Of a stretch of DNA of 12,363 nucleotides, positions 7,006-12,363 are shown piece after piece. Location: contig JAAZFF010000222.1 of NCBI GenBank assembly GCA_012511845.1, forward strand, positions 1-12,363, read 5' to 3'. Position 1 is the first letter of the stretch, and each line of letters opens with the position of its first letter. Below the pieces are notes generated by a model, which saw nothing but the letters and a program-made list of their open reading frames with translations, was not told the origin of the DNA and did not search any database. A program made the position numbers and the translations under genes. This DNA is from Lentisphaerota bacterium. GTDB taxonomy: Bacteria > Verrucomicrobiota > Kiritimatiellia > RFP12 > UBA3636.

Positions 7006-7071
7006 ACCCACCAAGCACTAGGCATTCGCGGGAAGGGGACGGATGCGAGACACTGAGGATGTCGGCGTAAG
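7006..7071 (+). repeat. Dispersed repeat family J, copy 1
   Basis: Bases 7026-7071 match 7395-7440 at 45 of 46 positions (key part GGATGCGAGACACTGAGGAT). Weaker similarity extends left through CACCCACCAAGCACT, and a third partial copy may lie at about 7600-7622. Non-coding. Confidence 0.75.
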
Positions 7072-7094
7072 AAGGTGCGTTTCTCTTCAAACCA

Positions 7095-7153
7095 CCGAAA
7101 ACAGTTGAAAAGCAAGGTAGGGACGGCTCTCCGTAGCGGTCCGAAAACAGTTG
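7095..7153 (+). repeat. Family A repeat flanked by a perfect 13-base direct repeat
   Basis: CCGAAAACAGTTG occurs at 7095-7107 and again at 7141-7153. Between them, 7113-7140 is an A copy (AAGGTAGGGACGG, CTCTCCGTAGCGG). The flanking duplication resembles a target-site duplication but could also be a tandem duplication. Confidence 0.6.
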
Positions 7154-7171
7154 CTGAGCAATCCCAATCCG

Positions 7172-7246
7172 GTCAATAAGGTCAATTGGGTCAAAACTTC
7201 TGCCCACTGCACGCTAACCACTAACCACTGGCTCGGCGGGCCGAGC
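7172..7246 (+). repeat. Period-9 array, period-7 array and palindrome
   Basis: Three 9-base units GTCAAxxxx fill 7172-7198. Four 7-base units of CCCACTG/ACCACTA type fill 7203-7230. GCTCGG and CCGAGC with a CGGG loop form a hairpin at 7231-7246. The order equals that at 2791-2875. Confidence 0.7.
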
Positions 7247-7248
7247 CC

Positions 7249-7327
7249 ACGGCGCGCTGCGGAGCGCGTCGCCCTACCCTGCGCAATCGCAGAAGTGTGG
7301 ACACAGGCAAGAATGCCTGTGCTACAG
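7249..7327 (-). repeat. Inverted family A copy followed by family F repeat
   Basis: On the minus strand GGGTAGGGCGACG leads into a perfect hairpin CGCGCT/AGCGCG (7253-7268, loop GCGG in plus orientation) and GCCGTGG. 7299-7327 carries ACAGGCAAGAATGCCTGTGC, the best copy of family F. Confidence 0.7.
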
Positions 7328-7370
7328 TGGCGTATCTATCAGCAGATCGCTATTCTGCTCAACCATTGCC

Positions 7371-7440
7371 ACACACCCGTCGAGCCCGAGATACTCGCGG
7401 GAAGGGAACGGATGCGAGACACTGAGGATGTCGGCGTAAG
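7371..7440 (+). repeat. Dispersed repeat family J, copy 2
   Basis: Second copy of the 46-base block (7395-7440, one mismatch to 7026-7071), with a related left flank CACACCCGTCGAGCCCGAG. Open frames across it on both strands have no protein-like features. Confidence 0.75.
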
Positions 7441-7458
7441 GAAGGGCAAAAACGTAAA

Positions 7459-7516
7459 TGCGGCACATAAGCTCTGCGTCTCCGCGTCTCTGCGTGAGAA
7501 AACTGCGGCGCATAAG
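7459..7516 (+). repeat. Period-8 array flanked by near-identical 13-base direct repeats
   Basis: Three 8-base units CTCTGCGT, CTCCGCGT, CTCTGCGT occupy 7472-7495 and run into GAGAAAAC. TGCGGCACATAAG (7459-7471) and TGCGGCGCATAAG (7504-7516) flank it, one mismatch in 13. From memory, the octamer resembles an intergenic repeat seen in many unrelated bacteria. Confidence 0.65.
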
Positions 7517-7523
7517 AAAACTG

Positions 7524-7570
7524 CCCACAGAACACTACCCACTGGCACGGCCGGCTTGCCGGGCCTGGCC
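7524..7570 (+). repeat. Period-7 array and palindrome, third direct copy
   Basis: Three 7-base units (CCCACAG, AACACTA, CCCACTG; 7524-7544) precede GCACGGCCGGCTTGCCGGGC (from 7545). This is the same design as 2831-2875. Beyond it, 7571-7860 holds a small GTGGC/GCCAC hairpin (7586-7598), CGGGTCT repeated at a 9-base period (7802-7828) and nothing coding. Confidence 0.65.
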
Positions 7571-7893
7571 GTAACCAGCGCAATTGTGGCAAAGCCACAT
7601 CAACACACCCCTCAAGCACTCTGCCTCACTGCATAACACGCAAGCCAATCTGCTCCACTGACCACTCTCTTGAGCCTATATCAAAAAAGAAAATAGTGTC
7701 ATCTCAACTTCCACGAGGTAAGGTGTCCTGATCCTACAGTCCGCGGCTCATGAGGACATTCGCTCTCCACCAGCCAGGCAGGCAAAATCCGGGCTGGCGC
7801 TCGGGTCTCCCGGGTCTGGCGGGCACATAGCAGGAGAGGTAATGAACCCCATTTTTTGACGGGATTCCGAAAAATTCCTTGCAACAATTATCC

Positions 7894-7902
7894 TGCTATG
7901 AT
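7894..7902 (+). promoter_or_regulatory. Extended -10 promoter of the cobalamin-controlled unit
   Basis: TGCTATGAT is an extended -10 element (TGn plus TATGAT at 7897-7902). No convincing -35 lies at 16-18 bases, which is usual for extended -10 promoters. Transcription would start near 7909, about 30 bases before the aptamer. Confidence 0.5.
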
Positions 7903-7940
7903 AGATTTTGAACTTCAACCAACCGGCAGGTAGGTAGGTA

Positions 7941-8093
7941 GACCGAGCTAACGGAAGTTCGTGAAAATCGGACGCGGTGACGCCGCTGTAATTGACAGCC
8001 TGAGGCAAAATGCCACGAAAGTAAGGGGATCTCTCCCCGCAATTGGAAGGCGCCAAGGGTGATACTGTCATAAGCCAGAAGACGGGCAAGGTC
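7941..8093 (+). ncRNA. Cobalamin riboswitch (B12 element) aptamer
   Basis: This RNA binds adenosylcobalamin or a related corrinoid and shuts off the downstream genes. The conserved pieces appear in order: GGAAGTTCGTGAAAATC (7953-7969), GCGGTGACGCCGCTGTAAT (P5 region, 7974-7992), ATGCCAC (8010-8016), GGAAGGCG (8045-8052) and the B12 box AAGCCAGAAGAC (8072-8083). P1 can be formed by GACC-GA-GCT (7941-7949) with GGC-AA-GGTC (8085-8093); the last part of the box departs from consensus CCTGCC but still pairs. Downstream, GTGGAA/TTCCAC (8103-8118) makes a hairpin without a U-run, so the switch probably acts on translation, possibly on the GAGAG ribosome site at 8148-8152; the mechanism is not provable here. 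It lies 66 bases before the start codon of the 600-residue protein. Confidence 0.9.
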
Positions 8094-8159
8094 AGTACAG
8101 GTGTGGAAGGGTTTCCACTCCGCCACTGCAGGTGATGGTCGTTAAAAGAGAGATCACAG

Positions 8160-9962
8160 ATGAAAAAAAATATGCGCATATTAGGTGCGGTAGCTGTTGC
8201 GTTACCGTTCTGGCTGACTTTTACCCCTGAATATGTTTCGGCAGAACAGGACAGTTTTACTTTCGATGATATCCACTACTGGATAGGTGACGGAACAAAT
8301 GAAGCTGCAATTGTCATAGACTGGAACAATGGAAAACCTGATTCCAGTATCGCTTATGGCTACAGATGGAATGGTCCTTCCACAAACATGGTAAACGTTT
8401 TAAGGCAGATAGCCGATGAAGACCGCAGACTGCATATCGGCATAAGCAAGTCGATATCGTTTGGCAGCTCCCTTGATGTAATCGGATATGATGCCAATGG
8501 CAACGGAGGAGCTTTTGAATTGAAGAATGGTGTTGCGACTGATCATGAAGATTTCGTAGCCGGACCATTCCCCTCACATTACTGGTCGCAAGTCCATGCC
8601 AGCTCATATGCATTTCCTGAAGATGGTACGTGGGGTTACTACTGGGATGGAATAGATGAACAACATCCGGAAAACGGAGAATGGATTGCGTACAAAAATA
8701 TAAACTGGGCGACAGGGGAAGATGTAACCCCCTCCAGACCCGTAGCTGCTGAAACACCGTACGGATTCAGGATTATTGACTTCCAATCAGACCCTTCCTT
8801 AACAGGGGGCTATGATTTTCCTGAAGCGGCATTGGGGCGTCCGGCATCAAGTACACCGGCAGACTATTTTGGGATTTCAACCCCGCTTACGCCGATTATG
8901 GGAGCCTGGGGTGAGGAAACGGTCGTGAGCCTTGCCGATTTTTTTGATTCACCCGCCTACATTGTGATTGAATTCGACCATCCTGTAGTAGATGACCCAA
9001 ACAATCCGTGGGGGCTTGACTTCATAGTTTTCGGCAACTCTTTTTATAAAGCTACATCCGGCTCCTACCTTACGGGCTTGGAAAATCCAGCCAACATTGT
9101 ATTAACCGATGGATTAAATGCTGAACCGGCACTTGTAGAAGTATCACAAGACGGCATCAACTGGTACACATCCGATACCTGGGCGGAAGCAGATTCGTTT
9201 GCCCCAACACTGGGTTATCGCCTTGATCCTGCAAATGCAGACCCGTCTTTGTACGACGGCAACAAGTGGTGGGGTGAAAAAACAGATCCCACCTACCCTG
9301 TACCTCCGTTTGCTGAAGACAATATAGGAGTCGGCACGAATCTGGCACAGATAGCTGCATGGTACAACGGCTCTGCCGGCGGGACAGCATACGATATATC
9401 TGTTCTTGACCTGCCTGCCACACACAAAGGCATGAAGTGGTTCAAATACGTCAGAATTACAAATAATGATATTAATGAAGAAGGCTCTATCTGTGAAATA
9501 GATGCCGTTGCAGATATTTATCCTGATACGCCATTCGGAGTGTATACAAAGGGTTTGTACGATTGGACGGAACTACCTGAAAAAGGAAAGAAACAATTCG
9601 TTGCGGCTAATGGAAGGGCAAACTTTATCAATTTTGCACTTGGCGAAGATCCTTCATCGGAACTTAAGATCAGCAACTTTAAGGTCAAGAATGGTCGTTT
9701 ATACTTTTCATTCCCGGTTTCCAGGTCTGATTGGAACCTCAACGATATTCTTTCTTCAGGTATAGAACTGGGTGTTTTTGCAAAGAGCGATTTGGCTACC
9801 TCCGGAGCAGGACAAAATACATTTGGCTGGGCGCATTTTGAGGGTATCAGCACAAACCTCCAGGATGGCTCCTTCACAGCAACCATATCTGTCAGCGAAC
9901 CTTCTATTTTAGGTAATAAACTCTTCTTCAGACTCGGATTAACTGCCGAAGACAAGGAGTAA
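8160..9962 (+). CDS. B12-riboswitch-controlled secreted surface protein
   Basis: The 600-residue product has a Sec signal peptide with likely cleavage after VSA (28). Region 1 (33-130) contains FTFDD, AIVIDWNNG (50-58) and AYGYRWNG (65-72), a pattern I recall from exported, sometimes PEP-CTERM-anchored, surface proteins. Region 2 (about 200-455) is a predicted beta-sandwich with YIVIEFDHPV, LDFIVFGNSF (286-295), VEVSQDGINWY (326-336), KYVRI and EIDAVADIY. Region 3 (about 470-600) has NFINFALGEDP (488-498) and resembles a C-terminal beta domain common in Verrucomicrobiota and Lentisphaerota. No TonB box, transmembrane anchor or catalytic motif is seen, so its activity is unknown. It follows a cobalamin riboswitch and precedes a pseudopilin by ten bases. 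A role in corrinoid capture, or as a B12-independent substitute, is inference. GAGAG seven bases before the ATG is a modest ribosome site. Confidence 0.82.
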   Translation: MKKNMRILGAVAVALPFWLTFTPEYVSAEQDSFTFDDIHYWIGDGTNEAAIVIDWNNGKPDSSIAYGYRWNGPSTNMVNVLRQIADEDRRLHIGISKSISFGSSLDVIGYDANGNGGAFELKNGVATDHEDFVAGPFPSHYWSQVHASSYAFPEDGTWGYYWDGIDEQHPENGEWIAYKNINWATGEDVTPSRPVAAETPYGFRIIDFQSDPSLTGGYDFPEAALGRPASSTPADYFGISTPLTPIMGAWGEETVVSLADFFDSPAYIVIEFDHPVVDDPNNPWGLDFIVFGNSFYKATSGSYLTGLENPANIVLTDGLNAEPALVEVSQDGINWYTSDTWAEADSFAPTLGYRLDPANADPSLYDGNKWWGEKTDPTYPVPPFAEDNIGVGTNLAQIAAWYNGSAGGTAYDISVLDLPATHKGMKWFKYVRITNNDINEEGSICEIDAVADIYPDTPFGVYTKGLYDWTELPEKGKKQFVAANGRANFINFALGEDPSSELKISNFKVKNGRLYFSFPVSRSDWNLNDILSSGIELGVFAKSDLATSGAGQNTFGWAHFEGISTNLQDGSFTATISVSEPSILGNKLFFRLGLTAEDKE

Positions 9963-9972
9963 AGCAACTAAA

Positions 9973-10743
9973 TTGAAAAAAAATCGAAAATCATCAGATG
10001 CTGTATTCAGCACGTCTAAAGGATTTACGTTAATTGAAATGCTCGTTGTGCTCGGTATCTCCGGTATACTGCTTACGCTTACCGTAGGTGCCGTGCACAA
10101 CGTCAGGGAATCTGCGCAACGTACCAAATGTGCATCCAATTTGCGCAACATGATTACAGCTGCAACTGCATACGCTGAGGAAAATAACGGACGATTCCCG
10201 TGGGCTTCAAGGCGTATAAAAGGATATAAATCGTGGTGCTGGGATTTCGTGATACCATCTGGAGGCAAGCCTCAACCCGGCGTAATGTGGGGTGGACACG
10301 GTTTAAATTCTGTATTGCAGTGTCCTTCTTTTATCGATGGTCGTGCTAATTGGGAAGAAGACCCATTCACAGGTTATAACTACAACTGCAGCTTCATAGG
10401 GAAGGTAGAGGGTGACCCTGCTGTTCGCCAGATACCTGCTTCGCTTGCCCAGATAGAAAATCCAGCCCGTACGGCTGTGTTCGGCGACGGGCACTTCGGC
10501 GATGGAGCCAACAAATTTATGCGTGCTCCCAAGGCTGTCAGGGACACTGATTTTTCCTACAAATACGTACGCGAATCCGGTACCCAGGGCTTTCGGCATG
10601 GCGGCAAAGCGAATATAGCATTTGCTGACGGACACGTTGAGGCACTGGCACAGCCATATCAGTATGGCGGTGCACAAGGATTTGTCACACCCGGCTGCGG
10701 ATTTATTTCAGAGGATAACAGCCTCTACTCATTAAAAAAGTAA
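9973..10743 (+). CDS. Type IV pilin-like pseudopilin with H-X9-DG motif
   Basis: The 256-residue protein begins with a prepilin leader cut after G17 (SKG, then FTLIEMLVVLGISGILL): F18 would be methylated and E22 is the conserved +5 glutamate. The hydrophobic helix spans 18-40. RTKCASNLRNM follows (about 50-60), a usual feature of PulG-like proteins in Planctomycetota and Lentisphaerota. FRHG to FADGH gives H209-x9-D219-G220, the H-X9-DG motif. TTG at 9973 is the start, because no ATG or GTG precedes the prepilin motif in frame. The nearest ribosome site, AAGGAG (9954-9959), is 13 bases away and inside the upstream gene, so coupling to that gene is likely. It should be exported by a type II secretion or type IV pilus system encoded elsewhere. 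Its function in a B12-controlled unit is unknown. Confidence 0.85.
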   Translation: MKKNRKSSDAVFSTSKGFTLIEMLVVLGISGILLTLTVGAVHNVRESAQRTKCASNLRNMITAATAYAEENNGRFPWASRRIKGYKSWCWDFVIPSGGKPQPGVMWGGHGLNSVLQCPSFIDGRANWEEDPFTGYNYNCSFIGKVEGDPAVRQIPASLAQIENPARTAVFGDGHFGDGANKFMRAPKAVRDTDFSYKYVRESGTQGFRHGGKANIAFADGHVEALAQPYQYGGAQGFVTPGCGFISEDNSLYSLKK

Positions 10744-10750
10744 TCAGCTT

Positions 10751-11359
10751 TTAAAACTTGATATCAATACCTGCGTGGAAAGTATGATAGCCGATCCAAT
10801 TCTTGTCCTCATACTTGCTTTTACCATCGTGGGCAAAATAATCATAACCCAGCTCAAGAGATATCCTTTCGCCAAGGAGTATGCTTGCACCTGCCCCGAC
10901 TCCGCATGAGAAATAAGTATCGGTATCGCCCTCATCAACACCCTGCCAGCACCCGCATCCTTCGTTGTAATAGTAAACTCTTTCCATTTCCCAGTCATTT
11001 ATCATTACACCGACGCGCCCTCTCGCATAAAATGCGAAAGCCTCGTTTATCGGCAAGTACTGCGTAAGTCCTGCATAAATACCCCAGTCCATTGTATAGT
11101 CAATCTCATCTGCAAGATCGAGACCTGTAGCAAAACGAGTCTCAAGAAACATCTCCGTGTAGTCCATGGCGAAGTATCCCAACCTTAAAGAGAAACCGGC
11201 AAAATCATAATACATGTCGGTATCTTTTGCCCGCATATACAGTCCGCTTATATTAAAGACCATATTGTTGTCGAACTGCTGTGCGGAAGCTTCTTCCATA
11301 GTCAGCGTCATCGCTGCAGCAATCACCAGAATAAAACATGCAATTTTATTTTTATACAT
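10751..11359 (-). CDS. Small outer-membrane beta-barrel protein
   Basis: The 202-residue product has a signal peptide cleaved near ASA (26) and a mature part of alternating hydrophobic and polar residues with repeated short turns (GFSLRLGYFAM, FAFYARGRVGVM, SLELGYDYFAH). It ends in FHAGIDIKF with a C-terminal phenylalanine, the usual signal for outer-membrane insertion. The size suits an eight-stranded barrel of the OmpA/OMP_b-brl type. A loop carries NEGCGCW, two close cysteines. The start is ATG 11359 because GGAGG lies eight bases before it; a TTG further upstream overlaps that ribosome site and is unlikely. Its promoter is recognisable. It converges on the pseudopilin gene, only seven bases apart. 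Specific function unknown. Confidence 0.8.
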   Translation of the reverse strand: MYKNKIACFILVIAAAMTLTMEEASAQQFDNNMVFNISGLYMRAKDTDMYYDFAGFSLRLGYFAMDYTEMFLETRFATGLDLADEIDYTMDWGIYAGLTQYLPINEAFAFYARGRVGVMINDWEMERVYYYNEGCGCWQGVDEGDTDTYFSCGVGAGASILLGERISLELGYDYFAHDGKSKYEDKNWIGYHTFHAGIDIKF

Positions 11360-11439
11360 TTTGAGTACCTCCAATATTCTTGTTTAATACGTAAAAACGA
11401 ACTATGCAATAGTGTCGTTTAACTTAAAGAACAATAACA

Positions 11440-11469
11440 ATTATATGTTGATACTGCAATAAAAGGCAA
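11440..11469 (-). promoter_or_regulatory. Promoter of the outer-membrane protein gene
   Basis: On the minus strand TTGCCT (11469-11464), an 18-base spacer and a perfect TATAAT (11445-11440). Transcription from near 11433 leaves a leader of about 74 bases. It lies just after the secY terminator hairpin, so the gene should be transcribed independently. Confidence 0.55.
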
Positions 11470-11479
11470 CAAAATAAAC

Positions 11480-11523
11480 AAAGCAGCTTTTCTTTTCTAT
11501 TATTAGAAAGGAAAAGCTGCTTT
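11480..11523 (-). terminator. Terminator hairpin after secY
   Basis: Two 20-base arms (11480-11499 and 11504-11523) pair almost perfectly around a 4-base loop, with one G-U pair; the outer part is AAAGCAGC/GCTGCTTT. On the minus strand a T-rich run (TGTTTATTTTG) follows, so it ends the secY transcript about 32 bases past the stop codon. Confidence 0.85.
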
Positions 11524-11554
11524 AGAATTTATAAAATGTATGTCTTAAAACAGG

Positions 11555-12363
11555 TTATCTGCGACCTCGTCCGCGCAGGCGTCCATGTTTCAGGAAACCG
11601 TCGTAATTGCGCATAACAAGATATGACTCAACTTGCCGTAAAGTATCTAAAGCCACGCCTACTATAATCAGAAGCGAGGTTCCACCAAAGAAACTTGCCA
11701 TTCCGTAAGGAATTTTAATTTCACGATATAGGAGTGTAGGCAGTACGGCGATGATAACTAGTCCGATTGCTCCGATAAAAGTAACACGTGTCATAGTTGT
11801 GTCCAGGAACTCAGCCGTCGGCATACCGGGCCTGATTCCGGGTACATATGAATTTGAGCCTTTAAGTTCGTCAGCTATCCTTACTGCATTAAACTGGGTG
11901 GCAACCCAGAAGAACGAGAAGAATATAATCAGAATAGCATAAAACAGCATATAAGAGTTCGCTACACCTGTCTGTAATGAACTGCCGAGATCTCCAAGAA
12001 ACTTCAGAATCGCGTTACTTTTTCCGAATCCGATCCTGAACAGAAGCCATCCGCTTGCCTGCAATATCGGTCCGGCAAATATTATGGGCATAACGCCTGT
12101 AAAGTTGACACGAAGCGGCATGTACGTATTCTGTCCGCCGACTGCCCTGTTTCCTACTGAGCGTCGTGCAGTATGTATTGGTATGCGGCGCATTCCCTGA
12201 GTCAGTGCGATTGTACCTGCAAAAACGACAAACGCAAGTGCCAGAAGCAGCAGAAGGTGGAAGAAGTTAAATCTTGCAGATTGTCCGCCTGCCGGTATAA
12301 AGCCATATATCGTTTCCTGAAATGATTGGGGAAGACGTGCACAGATATTGATCATTATAATAA
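11555..12363 (-). CDS. secY: Protein translocase subunit SecY, C-terminal part (gene runs off the window)
   Basis: SecY forms the channel of the SecYEG translocon in the inner membrane. The visible part is open to the window edge and covers roughly TM6 to TM10. It has the cytoplasmic loop TQGMRRIPIHTARR with the conserved arginines, the MPLRVNFTGVMPIIFA segment, FFSFFWVATQFN, the loop ADELKGSNSYVPGIRPGMPTA, then FFGGTSLLIIVGVALD and a basic tail GRLRGRGRR. All are standard positions compared with E. coli SecY. ATG 12355 is an internal methionine, since the frame continues upstream as the expected hydrophobic residues. The upstream genes (likely the ribosomal spc operon) are outside. A strong terminator follows, so secY is the last gene of its transcript here. 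Confidence 0.95.
   Translation of the reverse strand, partial: IIMINICARLPQSFQETIYGFIPAGGQSARFNFFHLLLLLALAFVVFAGTIALTQGMRRIPIHTARRSVGNRAVGGQNTYMPLRVNFTGVMPIIFAGPILQASGWLLFRIGFGKSNAILKFLGDLGSSLQTGVANSYMLFYAILIIFFSFFWVATQFNAVRIADELKGSNSYVPGIRPGMPTAEFLDTTMTRVTFIGAIGLVIIAVLPTLLYREIKIPYGMASFFGGTSLLIIVGVALDTLRQVESYLVMRNYDGFLKHGRLRGRGRR

Noticed and set aside
7151..7636. 161-codon open frame on the plus strand and several minus-strand frames in the same gap
   Set aside because: They run through tandem arrays and dispersed repeats, have low-complexity Arg/Ala/His-rich products and no ribosome sites or family resemblance.
7701..7880. Small gene between the repeats and the riboswitch
   Set aside because: Short open frames on the minus strand lack ribosome sites and cross the promoter and repeat arms; no protein signal.
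7856..7902. TTGACG (7856-7861) as -35 for the TATGAT -10 box
   Set aside because: The spacing is 35 bases; the extended -10 alone explains the promoter better.

Overview
The window looks like a chromosomal piece of an anaerobic, Gram-negative-type bacterium of the PVC superphylum, most likely a Lentisphaerota or Kiritimatiellota lineage. The clues are an [FeFe]-hydrogenase maturase (HydE), an H-X9-DG pseudopilin of the kind greatly expanded in Lentisphaerota and Planctomycetota, a surface protein ending in a 'N-hydrophobic-ALGxDP' domain common in Verrucomicrobiota relatives, an outer-membrane beta-barrel, and long intergenic regions packed with short dispersed repeats. The phylum is inferred from gene style; no marker phylogeny was possible.

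Layout. On the minus strand, 377-2553 holds a two-gene operon, mnmA then hydE, overlapping by one base. Minus-strand single genes follow: an unrecognised lipoprotein-like protein (3032-3853), an AAA_14/DUF4143 ATPase (4052-5239) and a rhomboid protease with an N-terminal double zinc ribbon (5625-6722). From 6723 to about 7860 there is no gene, only a mosaic of repeats. On the plus strand an extended -10 promoter, a cobalamin riboswitch (7941-8093), a 600-residue secreted surface protein and a pseudopilin form a B12-controlled unit (7894-10743). Convergent with it on the minus strand are a small outer-membrane beta-barrel gene with its own promoter (10751-11359) and the 3' part of secY (11555 to the window edge), separated by a strong terminator hairpin.

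The best functional story is the riboswitch unit. Cobalamin represses a secreted two-domain surface protein together with a type IV pilin-like partner, and no recognisable BtuB, BtuF, BtuC or BtuD lies in the window. This suggests an envelope-level B12 acquisition or B12-sparing function that is not obvious from known families. The best structural story is the intergenic DNA. The same short modules recur in the same order between unrelated genes: hairpins with a GGTAGGGCG edge, arrays of period 9, 7 and 8, and a small palindrome. In one module family the hairpin arms change together between copies. Two modules are flanked by 13-base direct repeats, which hints at a transposition-like origin.

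Promoters with good -35/-10 boxes are visible for several genes. Those of the ATPase and mnmA sit so close to the start codon that their mRNAs should be leaderless or nearly so.
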